Source: Pseudomonadota bacterium
Lineage (GTDB): Bacteria > Myxococcota_A > UBA796 > SXON01
NCBI GenBank assembly: GCA_030685065.1
Contig: JAUXQH010000142.1
Coordinates: forward strand, 62,001-126,000
Direction: 5' to 3'
DNA length: 64,000 nt
Each line of letters begins with the position of its first letter. Positions within the stretch are counted from its first letter, which is position 1. Below the pieces are notes generated by a model. It was given only the letters and a program-made list of their open reading frames with translations. It did no database searches and was not told the origin of the DNA. A program made the translations under genes and the position numbers. Positions 17,294 through 27,024 of the stretch are shown here, piece after piece.

Positions 17294-20200
17294 GTGTCCT
17301 CGGCCAACGACTCCCCGCTCTCGAGCAGTGACGGCGCCGAGTCGATCCTCGAGATCGGCGGGCTGCGCGTGGCCCCCGGGGATCGAGTCGGGAACTTCGT
17401 TTATCGCCGCCTCGTCGGGAAGGGCGGCATGGCCCACGTGCTCCTGGCGAGCGATCCGGACGGCCACCCCGTGGCCCTCAAGGTGCTCAAGTCCACGCGC
17501 GTCGGCACCGGCTACCAGCGCTTCCTGCGCGAGTTCAAGGCGCTCTCCCGCCTGCGGCACCCCAACGTCATCCGGGTGGACGCCCTCGGCAGCCTGCATG
17601 GGCACCCGTACATCGCGATGGAGTACGTCGAGGGCCACGATCTCCACTACGCAATCCATACTTTCCGCACGCTCGGGCCCGAGGAGCGCTGGCGCCGCTG
17701 CGAGGAGATCCTGGTCGACCTCTGCCGCGCGCTCGCCTACATCCACCGGCGCGGCCTGATCCACCGCGATCTGAAGCCGTCCAACGTGCTCCTCGACCAC
17801 GACCGGCACTGCAAGCTCACCGACTTCGGCATCGTCAAGGACCTCGATCCCGACGCCGACTCGGCGATCTCGACCACGCTCGTCGGCACCTGGGCGTATT
17901 GCAGCCCCGAGCAGATCCAGGGCCAGCCGATCGACCACCGCTCGGATCTGTACAGCCTCGGCGTCATCCTCTTCGCGATGTTGACGGGCCGCCGCCCCTT
18001 CGTGGCGCGTGACCTCGCGGGCTACCTCGAGCTGCACCGCACGCACGTCGCGCCGGGCCCGCGCGAGGTCGATCCGACCGTGCCGATCCACCTCGACGAC
18101 ATCTGCCGCAAGCTGTTGCGCAAGGCGCCGCGGGATCGCTTCCGCAGCGCGCAGGAGATCCTCTACCGGCTCGAGCAGCTCGACGCCGATGGGGACGTGC
18201 TGGACCTCGCCCCGTGGGAGCCCGCGCTGGTGGGCCGGGGCACCGAGGAGGAGGCTCTCCGTGGCCGCGCCGCCGCGCTGACCCGCGCGCAAGGGGGCGC
18301 CATCCTGGTCGAGGGGGCCGAGGGCACCGGAAAGTCGCGCCTGCTCGATGTCGTGGCGAACCAGGCGGAGCTGATGGGCATCCCCGTGCACCGGGTGCGC
18401 GCGGGAGAGAGGGACGGTCCGTTCAGCGTCGTCCTGCGGCTCGCCGCCTCGGTCGGCGCGCAGCTCGTGAGCCGGTCGGCGGTGCGGCTCCAGGAGGCCG
18501 TGGCCGCCTACGTCGAGGAGGGGGACGGCCGCGGCCAGGCGCGCGAGCGGCTCTACGAGGCCCTGGCGGACGCGATCGCCGGCGTCCTCGAAGAGGGTCC
18601 CCAGGTGGTCCTCGTCGAGGACCTGCACAACGCCCAGCTCCCGACGCTCGACGCGCTCGCGTGGTTGGTCCGTCGCTTCGCCGAGGGCCACGCGCTCCTG
18701 TTCGTGGGCTCCTACCGGCCCGATCGGGTGGGCGCGCGCCTCGCGAAGCTGAGGGACGGCAGCAGCGGCAGCGCCCCGCCGGAGCTCGTGCGCCTCGGCG
18801 CCCTGCCCCGCGCGGCGGTGGACGACCTGGTGCTCTCCCTCTTCGGCCCCGGCCGCACCGCGCAGGTCGTGGGGGACCGCCTGTACCGCGAGTCCGAGGG
18901 CAACCCGCTGTTCCTCGTCGGCTACGTCCGGAACCTCATGGCGCACGGCGTGATCGTGCGGTCCACGGGCGGCTGGCGCATCACCGCCGATGTCGACGAG
19001 ATCGCGACCGGCCACATCGAGATCCCCCCGGCCGTACGCCAGATCGTGCGTGCCCGGCTGGACGGCGTGGATGACCGCGAGCGCCCCTTGCTCGAGACGC
19101 TCGCCGTGAACGGGCGCGAGATCGAGGTCGACGTGCTGCTCGACGTGCTCGATCTGGACGACGAGGGCGGCGCCGACCGGGTAGACGCCCTGGAGGGCCA
19201 CGGCGTGGTGCGCCAGCGGCGGGTCGGCCAGCAGGTCTACGTCGACTTCGCGCACACCAAGTACGGCGACGTGGTGTATCGAGAGCTCGATCCGGAGCGG
19301 CGCGCCGACACGCACCGTCGCATCGCCGCCGCGCTTGAACTTCGCTATCAGCACGCGCCGGCCGCGGCCGAGGTGGTCGGCGAGCACTACCGGCGCGCGG
19401 GCGAAGCCGGCAAGGCCTTCCACTACCTCACCGCCGCCGCCAGGCGCGCGCGGGATCGCAGCCAGCACGCCGACGCCTGGGACCTCGCCGCGCGGGCGCA
19501 GGGCGTGGACGACGCGGCGCGGGTCGACCTGCCGTCGCGGGAGTACGCCAGCGTCAAGCACATGCTGTTGCAGGTGCGCGCCGACGTGCTGTTCCACCGC
19601 AGCGAGTGGGCGCTTGCTCGCGACGTTCTCGACCAGGCGCGGGCCTGGTTCGGCCAGGGGCCCGACGAGGCCGCCGAGCTCCGCACGCGCATTCACTACG
19701 GCCGCGTGCTGCGCGTCATGGGCGAGCTCGATCGGGCCGAGGAGGAGGTGCGCAGCTGCCTCGGCACCGCGCGCGAGCAGCACGACCGCGACGCGGTCGC
19801 CGAGGGCCTGCTCGTCCTGGCCGGCATCGCGTGGGGCCGCGGCGAGCTCGACGCGTGCGAGGGCTACGCCCAGCAGGGCCTCGTCCTCGCGACCGGCCCG
19901 AGCATGACCGGCGCCCGCGCCCACCTGCTCCTCGCCCTCACCGCGGTCCAGGCCAGCCGCGGCCAGCTCGCCAGCGCCGCCGCCGGCCTGCAGGACGCGC
20001 AGAACCTCCTCCGCGACCTCGGGATGCGCCCCGCGCGCTCGCTCGCCCTGTCCAACCTGGCCGAGGTGGTGTTGGGCCAGGGCGATCCCGCGTCCGCGTG
20101 GGAATACGGCTCCGACGCGCTCCAGGAGGCGGAAGAGGTCGGCCATCGCCTCGGCGAGAGCGCCGCGCACGGGGTGCGCGGGATGGCGGCGATGCGGGTG

Positions 20201-20791
20201 GGCGTGCTCGAGGAGGCGCGCGCCGAGTTCGAGGCCGCGATGGTCGCCGCTCGCTCGCTCGGCGTGATGTCCGAGCTCACCGTCCCCGCGTGGCAGCTCG
20301 CCCGGCTGGACCTCGAAGAGGGTGACCTCGACAGCGCGCTGCTCAACCTCGACACCGCCGCCGCCGCCGCCCGCCTCGGGGACCCCGAGCACTACGGCCC
20401 GGCGATCGAGGTGCTCCGCGCCCAGGTGCACGCGTGCACCGACGCGACGGAGGCCGCGCGCACCCTGCTCGTCCGCACCGAGGCGCGTCTGGGGCAGCTC
20501 CCGATGTTGCGCCGGGCGCAGGTCCTGCTGGACCTCGCGGAGTGCTGGCGCCTCCTGTTCGAGCCGGCCGTCGCGCTGGCACGCGCGCGGGACGCCGCCC
20601 AGCTCTGCGCCGTGCGCGGGTTCCGGCTCTACCACCTCGACGCGCTGCTGCTCCTGGAGCGGCTGATCGACGATCCGTTCGAGCGCGATCGGGTGCGCGC
20701 GGACCTGGGGCACCTCGCCCGGGACCTGGCGAACGCCATGCCGTTCGCGTGGCAGGCCACCTTCTTGCGGCGGTTGGGGTTGGGGCCGTAG
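17294..20791 (+). CDS. Ser/Thr protein kinase 3 with ATPase and TPR regions
   Basis: The 1165-residue protein starts at GTG 17294, 214 bp after kinase 2; this is the only real gap in the array and may carry its own promoter. A 25-residue Ser/Asp-rich lead precedes the kinase domain: GKGGMAHVL (the usual Y is L), ALKVL, HRDLKPSN, DFGIVKD and SPE in place of APE. The NTPase has a canonical Walker A GAEGTGKS (341-348) and a Walker B-like VVLVEDLHNAQ. The C-terminal ~450 residues are TPR-like and end at RRLGLGP. Its stop overlaps the start of kinase 4 by one base (TAGTG). Confidence 0.88.
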   Translation: MSSANDSPLSSSDGAESILEIGGLRVAPGDRVGNFVYRRLVGKGGMAHVLLASDPDGHPVALKVLKSTRVGTGYQRFLREFKALSRLRHPNVIRVDALGSLHGHPYIAMEYVEGHDLHYAIHTFRTLGPEERWRRCEEILVDLCRALAYIHRRGLIHRDLKPSNVLLDHDRHCKLTDFGIVKDLDPDADSAISTTLVGTWAYCSPEQIQGQPIDHRSDLYSLGVILFAMLTGRRPFVARDLAGYLELHRTHVAPGPREVDPTVPIHLDDICRKLLRKAPRDRFRSAQEILYRLEQLDADGDVLDLAPWEPALVGRGTEEEALRGRAAALTRAQGGAILVEGAEGTGKSRLLDVVANQAELMGIPVHRVRAGERDGPFSVVLRLAASVGAQLVSRSAVRLQEAVAAYVEEGDGRGQARERLYEALADAIAGVLEEGPQVVLVEDLHNAQLPTLDALAWLVRRFAEGHALLFVGSYRPDRVGARLAKLRDGSSGSAPPELVRLGALPRAAVDDLVLSLFGPGRTAQVVGDRLYRESEGNPLFLVGYVRNLMAHGVIVRSTGGWRITADVDEIATGHIEIPPAVRQIVRARLDGVDDRERPLLETLAVNGREIEVDVLLDVLDLDDEGGADRVDALEGHGVVRQRRVGQQVYVDFAHTKYGDVVYRELDPERRADTHRRIAAALELRYQHAPAAAEVVGEHYRRAGEAGKAFHYLTAAARRARDRSQHADAWDLAARAQGVDDAARVDLPSREYASVKHMLLQVRADVLFHRSEWALARDVLDQARAWFGQGPDEAAELRTRIHYGRVLRVMGELDRAEEEVRSCLGTAREQHDRDAVAEGLLVLAGIAWGRGELDACEGYAQQGLVLATGPSMTGARAHLLLALTAVQASRGQLASAAAGLQDAQNLLRDLGMRPARSLALSNLAEVVLGQGDPASAWEYGSDALQEAEEVGHRLGESAAHGVRGMAAMRVGVLEEARAEFEAAMVAARSLGVMSELTVPAWQLARLDLEEGDLDSALLNLDTAAAAARLGDPEHYGPAIEVLRAQVHACTDATEAARTLLVRTEARLGQLPMLRRAQVLLDLAECWRLLFEPAVALARARDAAQLCAVRGFRLYHLDALLLLERLIDDPFERDRVRADLGHLARDLANAMPFAWQATFLRRLGLGP

Positions 20792-23469
20792 TGTCCCCAC
20801 CCCCCGACGATCCGAAGCCCTCCGAGCGCGTCGGCCCCTGGAAGCTCGACCGGCTGCTCGGGCAGGGCGGCATGGCGCGCGTGTACCGCGCGTTCGGGGA
20901 GGACGGCGCCACCGTCGCGCTGAAGTGGCTCTACCGGGACACGCCCGCCATCGTGGACCGCTTTCACGACGAGGTGCGCTTCCTGCAGCGGCTCGACCAC
21001 CCGGGGGTCGTCGGGTACCGGGGCAACGGCGTCGAGCGCGGGCTTCCGTGGGTGGCGATGGAGTACGTCGAGGGGCAGGACCTCCGGGTCTACACCGAGA
21101 AGCTGCGCCTCCGCCCCCCGACGGAGCGCCAGGTTCGGACCCGGGAGATCGCCGCCGCGTTGTGCCGGGCGCTCGGGTACGTGCACTCGCAAGGGCTCGT
21201 GCATCGCGACGTGAAGCCGAGCAACATTCTCCTCGAGACGAAGGGGCGCCTCCTCCTCACCGACTTCGGCGTCGCGTGCGCGGCGGACGACGCGCCGCAG
21301 GGCGCGGGCGCGCTGATCGGCACCGCCGCCTACGCCGCGCCCGAGCAGATCGCGGGCCGCCGGGTGGACGCCCGGGCCGATCAGTACGGCCTCGGCTGCA
21401 CGCTGTACTACCTCCTCACCGGGCGCCGCCCCTTCGAGGAGACCGACACCCCCGCGCTCCTGCACGCCCATCTCGAGCGGGCGCCCCGTCCCCCCTCGGA
21501 GCGTGACCCGACGGTCGCGCCGGACCTCGAGGCCTTCGTGCTCCGCCTCATGGCGAAGGATCCCGCCGCCCGGTTCGCCGACATGGCCGAGGCCGAGGCC
21601 GCCATCTCCACCTCGGCGCCCACGGGGATGCCGCTCGCCGGCCGGCAGGCCACGGTCGACGCGCTGGCCGCCGCGCTGGACCGCGTGGCCGCCGGAGAGG
21701 GCGTGATCGTGCGCCTCGTGGGGCAGCGCGGCTCCGGTCGTTCGTGGATCCAGTCGCTCGCGCGGGAGGCCGCCGATCGGCGCGGGCTGGTGTGCGTCGC
21801 CACCGACGAGGCCACCGCGCTCGACGCCGCCGCCGTGCGGGTCGCCGCGGGCACCGCGCTGCTCGTGGTCACGACGCTCCCCGCGCCCGGCGCGACCGAG
21901 CTCCTCCTGGCCCCGCTGACCCTCGCGGACCTCCGCCGGTCCGCCTACGCGTTCGCGCCCGCCACGCCCGACCTCGCGCGGATCTCCGAGCGGCTCCACC
22001 GGGAGACGGGCGGCAACGCGGCGATGGCGCTGGAGCTGTTCGAACGCCACGTCGAGAAGGGCCGCATCGTGCTTCCGGACGGGCCGCTCACGGTCGACGC
22101 GGGGCGCTTCGTGGACGGCCTCGATCTCGACCAGGAAGCGGTCGCCGGCGCGCTCGCCGTGCTCACCGAGCCCGCGCCGATCTCGCTCCTTGAGGCCGTG
22201 GCCCAGGTGCCCCCCGAAGCGGCGCTGGGCGCGCTGGAGGCGCGCGGCGTGGCGGGTCGCACCGGTGACCGCTGGATGCTCGCCGCCGAGGCCCTGCGCG
22301 GCCCTCTGCGCGCGCGGATGTGTGATCCGGAGAGCGTGGAGGCCCGCGCGCTCGCGCTGGTGGAGCGTCCGGCCGCGGGGGCGGTCGATCCGCTGCTCGC
22401 GGAGGTCGAGGTGCTGGCCGCGGCGGGGCGCATCGCGGAGGCGGAGGCCCGGCTGGTGGCGGCGCTCGCGGGGCCCGAGATCGGGGACGTGCGCGGCGCG
22501 CGGCTGGTCGCGCTGGGGCAGCTCCTGTGGGCGGCGGGCGAGGCCACGGGCGCGCGCGCCATCCTGGAGGAGGCGCTGGCCACGCTGGTCGACGCCCCCG
22601 CCCGGCGCCGCGCCACCGTCGCGCTCGGCGTCGCCGCGCTCCAGACCGGTGACCTCGACCTGGCCCTCGACCGCCTCACCGAAGCCGCCACCGACGCGGA
22701 TCTCGCGGGGGATGCAAACACCGCGGCGCTCGCGACCATGCACCTCGCCGAGGCGCGCGCGCTCGCGGGCAACCTCGCCGATGCCCTCCGCGCCGCCCGC
22801 CGCGCCCTCGCGATCGCCGAGGGCCTGCGCGACCGCGCGCTGGAGTGTGCCGCCATCCGTCACCTCGGGCAGGTCCTGCTCGACGCGGGGCTCGCCGCGG
22901 AGGCGGGCCGCCACCTCGCGGACGCCTCGGCCCTCGCGCGCGCCGCGGACCTGGCGGAGGAGCGCGTTGCCGCCCAGGTGCTCCGCGCACGCGCCACGTT
23001 GGAGGAGCGCCCCGACAGCCGCACGGCCGCGGCGTCCGCGCTCGATCGCGTGCTCCCCCAGCTCCGGACGGGCGTCCTCGGCGCCGGCTCCGCCAACGAC
23101 CGGGACCCCGAGGGCTTCCGCCTCCTCGCCCGCTGCGTCTGGGCCAACGCCGCGGGCAACCTCGGGGACGTGCGCATGTACCGCCGCGCCCTCGCCGAGG
23201 CGGACCCCGCGGCCGCCCGCGGTCGCCTCTCGCTCCGCCTCCGCGCCGACGTGCTGCTCGCCCGCGCGGCCCTCGCCGCGGGGGACCTCCCGGAGGTCAC
23301 CAGGCGGGCCCGGAGCGTGGTGGTCGAGGCCACCGCGCGCGGCTTCGGCCTCCTCGCGTGGGAGGCCGAGCGCCTCCTGGCCCGCGCGAGCGGCGCGCCG
23401 TTGCCACCGCCGGGGGAGCTGGCGCGGGGGCTGGACGCCGAGGCCGTGCGCGGGTTGGAGCGGCGGTAG
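20791..23469 (+). CDS. Ser/Thr protein kinase 4 with degenerate ATPase and TPR regions
   Basis: GTG 20791 shares its G with the stop codon of kinase 3, and the protein then opens at the kinase domain (GPWKLDRLLGQGGMARVY), so this start is preferred to upstream in-frame ones. The 892-residue protein has ALKWL, HRDVKPSN, DFGVA and APEQI. The P-loop region reads GQRGSGRS (311-318) with Arg in place of Lys, and the expected Walker B acidic pair is not visible (ALLVVTTLPAPG). The ATPase has therefore probably lost activity. This is the shortest and most eroded member. The TAG stop lies in the first stem of the downstream 168-bp repeat. Confidence 0.86.
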   Translation: MSPPPDDPKPSERVGPWKLDRLLGQGGMARVYRAFGEDGATVALKWLYRDTPAIVDRFHDEVRFLQRLDHPGVVGYRGNGVERGLPWVAMEYVEGQDLRVYTEKLRLRPPTERQVRTREIAAALCRALGYVHSQGLVHRDVKPSNILLETKGRLLLTDFGVACAADDAPQGAGALIGTAAYAAPEQIAGRRVDARADQYGLGCTLYYLLTGRRPFEETDTPALLHAHLERAPRPPSERDPTVAPDLEAFVLRLMAKDPAARFADMAEAEAAISTSAPTGMPLAGRQATVDALAAALDRVAAGEGVIVRLVGQRGSGRSWIQSLAREAADRRGLVCVATDEATALDAAAVRVAAGTALLVVTTLPAPGATELLLAPLTLADLRRSAYAFAPATPDLARISERLHRETGGNAAMALELFERHVEKGRIVLPDGPLTVDAGRFVDGLDLDQEAVAGALAVLTEPAPISLLEAVAQVPPEAALGALEARGVAGRTGDRWMLAAEALRGPLRARMCDPESVEARALALVERPAAGAVDPLLAEVEVLAAAGRIAEAEARLVAALAGPEIGDVRGARLVALGQLLWAAGEATGARAILEEALATLVDAPARRRATVALGVAALQTGDLDLALDRLTEAATDADLAGDANTAALATMHLAEARALAGNLADALRAARRALAIAEGLRDRALECAAIRHLGQVLLDAGLAAEAGRHLADASALARAADLAEERVAAQVLRARATLEERPDSRTAAASALDRVLPQLRTGVLGAGSANDRDPEGFRLLARCVWANAAGNLGDVRMYRRALAEADPAAARGRLSLRLRADVLLARAALAAGDLPEVTRRARSVVVEATARGFGLLAWEAERLLARASGAPLPPPGELARGLDAEAVRGLERR

Positions 23470-23634
23470 CCAGAACGCCCGAGCGCGTTCTGGCTAGTGG
23501 TTTCCGGTCGGCGAAACTCCGTTTCAAGCGAGCAGCGTGTTCGCGCCCGCGCAAACACGGGCCCACTCGAAACGGTCCGCCTCCGGATCGCCGTTCTTGC
23601 CGGCGGGTTTGGTAACCCGCCGGCAAGAACGGCT
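23467..23634. repeat. 168-bp structured dispersed repeat, copy 2
   Basis: Ungapped match to 4142-4309 (156 of 168 positions identical by my count). The first stem is 23467-23478 with 23485-23496, the middle hairpin 23537-23558, and the terminal 20-bp stem 23590-23609 with 23614-23633. In the first stem a T-A pair of copy 1 is G-C here, so pairing is kept. It follows the kinase array and precedes the M28 peptidase gene on the same strand. Confidence 0.8.
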
Positions 23635-23679
23635 GGCCTCTCAGGGAGCCCCGAGCCCGGCTACCCTGTCGACACCCCC

Positions 23680-24639
23680 ATGCTGCTCCTCCTCCTCCTG
23701 TCCGCCTGCGACGACCCTCCGCTCGCCGCCGTCGCGGCCGGGGCCGTCTCCCCGACGTGCGCCGCGCTCGCCGACAGCCTGGATCCGGCGCGCCTCGCGG
23801 CCGACGTTGCGACGCTCGCGGCCAGCCCGCGCGCCTCCGACACCCGCCGCGCCGAGACGCGCGCCTGGATCACCAGCGAGCTCGCCGCGGCCGGGCTCGT
23901 CGCGACCGAGAGGCCGTTCACCGTGTCCGGCCAGTCGGGCACGAACCTCGACGCCGGGAAGGGGCCGATCCTCGTCTCGGCGCACTTCGACTCGGTCGCC
24001 ACCACGCCCGGCGCGGACGACAACGCGACCGGCGTGGCCGTCACGCTCGCGGTCGCCCGCGCGCTCGGGGGGCGGGTGCGGTACGCCTTCTTCGATGTCG
24101 AGGAGCCGCGCCCCGCCACGGTCGGGAGGGAGGGCCGCAACTTCGCGTTCGGCTCCCAGGCCTTCGCCGACGCGCTCGCGGACGACGAGGTGCGCGCCGC
24201 GTTCGTCATCGAGAGCGTCGGGTTCAGCTGCGACGGCTGCCAGCGCGTGCCCCCCGGCCTGCCCGCGGCGGCGGTGCCCCAGGACGGCCGCGGCATCTAC
24301 CTCGTGGGCAACGAGCACGGCGGGCCGGTATGGTCGGTCGTGCAGGCGGCGTTCGCGACGGTGGTCCCGCCGCCCTACACCGCGCACACCTTCGTCGTGC
24401 CCGGCAACGGGAGGCTCCTCCCGCAGTCCCGCTACTCCGACAACGCCCCGCTCTGGGACCGCGGCGTCGACACGGTGATGATCACCGACACCGCGCTGCT
24501 CCGGAACCCGCACTACCACGAGCGGACCGACGCCCCTGAGACGCTCGATCCCGCCTACCTCGCCGCGGTGGCGCGGGGCACGATCGTGGCGGTCGGGGCG
24601 CTGGCCGAGCTCTGCGCCGAGCCGCCTCCGTCCGAGTGA
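23680..24639 (+). CDS. M28-family zinc aminopeptidase-like lipoprotein
   Basis: ATG 23680 gives a 319-residue protein starting MLLLLLLSACDD, a minimal lipoprotein signal with lipobox LLSAC. The co-catalytic zinc ligands of family M28 can be read in order: His102 in SAHFDS, bridging Asp113 in GADDNATG, the Glu pair at 141-142 in DVEE, an Asp/Glu after ESVGF, and a late His in HYHERTD. The domain fills the whole protein. It probably cleaves N-terminal residues of peptides in the periplasm or outside the cell. It sits alone between the 168-bp repeat and a convergent gene seven bases away. Confidence 0.85.
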   Translation: MLLLLLLSACDDPPLAAVAAGAVSPTCAALADSLDPARLAADVATLAASPRASDTRRAETRAWITSELAAAGLVATERPFTVSGQSGTNLDAGKGPILVSAHFDSVATTPGADDNATGVAVTLAVARALGGRVRYAFFDVEEPRPATVGREGRNFAFGSQAFADALADDEVRAAFVIESVGFSCDGCQRVPPGLPAAAVPQDGRGIYLVGNEHGGPVWSVVQAAFATVVPPPYTAHTFVVPGNGRLLPQSRYSDNAPLWDRGVDTVMITDTALLRNPHYHERTDAPETLDPAYLAAVARGTIVAVGALAELCAEPPPSE

Positions 24640-24646
24640 GGCGCCC

Positions 24647-25696
24647 TCAGCTCCGGCGCCGCCGTGCGGCCGCCGCGCCGACCAGCGCGAGCATCCACGC
24701 GGCGCTCATGGGAGAGGCGGTCGCGCAGAGCATGCTCTCCGAGGAGTAGTCCTCGCCGACGTCGTTCGGGCGCACGGGATCGTCGCCCAGGTCGGTGACG
24801 GGGCCGCCATCGGTGTCCGCGTCCGTGTCGGTGTCCGAATCGGCGTCCGTGTCGGCGTCCGTATCGGTGTCGGTGTCGGTGTCCGTGTCCGAATCGGTGT
24901 CGGTGTCGGTGTCCGTGTCGGTGTCCGCGTCGCTCTCGAGCTCGTCGTAGCTGTAGACCGGGGTGTAGCCCTCGATCCAGCTGATGAACGAGTCCACCCG
25001 CGTGCCGCCGGTGTAGCCGCCCTCGCAGTAGGTGCTGTCGTCGTCCGAGACGAACGAGTTCACCGCGGCGAGCTCGAAGGCGTTCGTGCCCAGGATCTGG
25101 AGCGCCGCGCCGCCGGAGTCACCGGAGCACACGTTCTGGTTGTCCTCCGGATCGTAGCCGTAGAGGAACATGCTGTCGTAGTCGTACAGCGGGATGTCGG
25201 CCGTGCGCTTCTTGCTCGAGTCGGTGCCGCTGTCGCTGGTGATGCCCCAGCCGACGTAGCGGAAGTCGTCTCCGATGTCGCCGCTCCGGATGTCGTCCTT
25301 GTTGACCGGCATGATGTCGATGCTGGTGATGTCGGTCTCGAGCTCGATGATGCCGATGTCGTTCTGGAGCGTGCTGTCGTTGTAGCTCGGGTGCTCGATC
25401 CAGCGCCTCGCGTACGCGTAGTCGGTGACGCCGGCCTCCGTGTTCAGGTCGTACCCGACGATGATGATGAGGTTCGGCATGCCCGAACGCTCATTGTCGT
25501 CCATCGCCGCCACGCAGTGGGCGGCGGTGAGCACCCAGTCGCTCGCGATGAGCGTGCCGGAGCAGAAGTTGTACCCGTACCCGTCGTTGTCGGCCGCGTA
25601 GAGCGTGACCACCTGGCCGTAGTCGCGCGTCGTCGAGCCGTTGACGATGGGGGGGGCCTCCTGGGCGAAGGCAGGGGTCAGGATGGCCAGGAGCAT
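24647..25696 (-). CDS. Trypsin-like serine protease with Asp-Thr linker and MYXO-CTERM-type tail
   Basis: ATG 25696 follows a GAGG and gives a signal peptide ending near AFAQ; mature trypsin-fold sequence begins at IVNG (18-20). The triad is His60 (TAAHC), Asp113 (QNDIGI) and Ser194 (GDSGGA). The 349-residue protein then has about 45 residues of alternating Asp with Thr, Ala or Ser, and ends with a Cys, a hydrophobic stretch and RRRR. This is the layout of MYXO-CTERM sorting signals, which anchor proteins at the myxobacterial cell surface after processing. It is the last gene of a three-gene minus-strand set with a 89-bp gap upstream. Confidence 0.88.
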   Translation of the reverse strand: MLLAILTPAFAQEAPPIVNGSTTRDYGQVVTLYAADNDGYGYNFCSGTLIASDWVLTAAHCVAAMDDNERSGMPNLIIIVGYDLNTEAGVTDYAYARRWIEHPSYNDSTLQNDIGIIELETDITSIDIMPVNKDDIRSGDIGDDFRYVGWGITSDSGTDSSKKRTADIPLYDYDSMFLYGYDPEDNQNVCSGDSGGAALQILGTNAFELAAVNSFVSDDDSTYCEGGYTGGTRVDSFISWIEGYTPVYSYDELESDADTDTDTDTDTDSDTDTDTDTDTDADTDADSDTDTDADTDGGPVTDLGDDPVRPNDVGEDYSSESMLCATASPMSAAWMLALVGAAAARRRRS

Positions 25697-25785
25697 GGGA
25701 ACCTCGACAAGCGGGGGAGCATAGCCCGAGCCGCGGCCAACCGCGCCCGGGGCGCGCGGGCCGGGAGCGGGCGGGGAGCGGGCGA

Positions 25786-27024
25786 TCAGGCCCGGCGGCG
25801 CCGGGCCGCGAGCAACAGGCCGGCCGCGCCGAGCGTGACCAGGGCGCCGGGCGCAGAACCGGCCGGGGCAGCGCAACCGCAGCCGCTCGGCTCGTCCTCG
25901 GGCGTCAGACGGCTGGCCCGCGGAGCGTCGCGTTCGCGCTCTTGATCGGCGGGGTCCTCTTCGGTCGGCTCCGGCTCGTCATCGGTGTCGGCGGGCTCGT
26001 CCACCTCGCCATCGCCGGTGTCCTCGGGCACCTCGACCTCTCCGACGCGACCGTCGAAGGTCGCGGTGAGGATGAAGGCGCCCGGAAACTCCTGCGAGCC
26101 CACCCACGTGTCGACCGCGATCCACACCTCGCCGGGCTCGACCTCGAGCGTGAGCGTGGTGTCGTCCCGCCCGATGCACGCGTCCCCCTCGGCCGCGGTG
26201 AGCACGTGCACGTCGACATCGACGCCCACGTCATCGCTCACGAGCACCTCGAGCGTGCCCGCCGTGGCGGCGAAGAACCGGTAGAGCACCTCGGGCCCGG
26301 ACTCGTCCGTGTCGGGCGCGCAGGCGTAGCTGTCGATCCGGTCGGAGGCCGCGCCGGCCGTCCACCGGAAATCGCTGTAGGGAAACGCCGTGATGGCACG
26401 CGGCTCGCCGCGGGTGCCGGTGGAGGGGCCATCCTCGATGTTGTCGAAGCGGATGGGCTGGTAGCCCTCCACGTAGGACCAGCCGCCCGTGGCGTTGAGC
26501 CGCACCTTCTCGGCCGAGCCCGCGGCCTCGTAGAACACGGGCCAGCCGCCGTCGGTCTCGTGGGTGTAGAGCACGACGTGGCTCCCCGCGTCGTTCACCG
26601 CGTCGCCCCGCTCCACCTGGGACCAGCTGATCTCGGAGGTCGGTCCGTCCGCGAAGGTGGACGTGGAGTAGTGGCCTGTTTCCCAGACCATCGAGACGAA
26701 CCCCGAGCAGTCCACCCCGGTGGTGCACGAGAGGCTGCCGTGCCACGAGTGGCTGCCGGCGCCGTACCCGTCGTCGATCTGCTCGTCGAACTCGTCGAGC
26801 GTGACGTAGCCGCCCCAGTCGTAGGGCAGGCCCGTGTATTCGCCGGGCGGGTAGTCGCTCTCGTAGTCGCCGTCGGTGCACTCGGCGTACTGGTTGTCGT
26901 TCGACGACGCCCACACGTGGGAGGCGTAGCGGGCGGCGTTGTCGAGCACGGTTTCCCGGGGGATGGCGTGCGCCTCCGGGACCAGGAGCGGGACGAGCAG
27001 CTGGATCAGGAGCCCGGCGATCAT
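25786..27024 (-). CDS. NlpC/P60-like exported peptidoglycan hydrolase candidate with MYXO-CTERM-type tail
   Basis: The 412-residue protein has a signal peptide (1-20, ending EAHA). An NlpC/P60-type papain-fold region follows, with Cys106 in GVDCSGFVS and His149 in AGSHVVLY at the usual order. The second half (about 210-320) looks like a beta-rich pre-peptidase or CBM-like domain (LEVLVSDDVGVDVDVHV). A Glu/Asp/Thr/Pro linker leads to GCGCAAP, a hydrophobic segment and RRRR, a MYXO-CTERM-type anchor. Its ATG overlaps the stop of the upstream gene (ATGA), so the pair is coupled. Substrate may be peptidoglycan or another amide; not provable here. Confidence 0.78.
   Translation of the reverse strand: MIAGLLIQLLVPLLVPEAHAIPRETVLDNAARYASHVWASSNDNQYAECTDGDYESDYPPGEYTGLPYDWGGYVTLDEFDEQIDDGYGAGSHSWHGSLSCTTGVDCSGFVSMVWETGHYSTSTFADGPTSEISWSQVERGDAVNDAGSHVVLYTHETDGGWPVFYEAAGSAEKVRLNATGGWSYVEGYQPIRFDNIEDGPSTGTRGEPRAITAFPYSDFRWTAGAASDRIDSYACAPDTDESGPEVLYRFFAATAGTLEVLVSDDVGVDVDVHVLTAAEGDACIGRDDTTLTLEVEPGEVWIAVDTWVGSQEFPGAFILTATFDGRVGEVEVPEDTGDGEVDEPADTDDEPEPTEEDPADQERERDAPRASRLTPEDEPSGCGCAAPAGSAPGALVTLGAAGLLLAARRRRA

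Noticed and set aside
10166-20800. Very long minus-strand open frames opposite the kinase array, including frames over 1000 residues long
   Set aside because: They are antisense shadows of high-GC coding sequence: their translations are Arg/Ala/Gly/Pro- or His/Glu/Val-rich with no domain motif, while the plus-strand frames carry complete kinase motifs.
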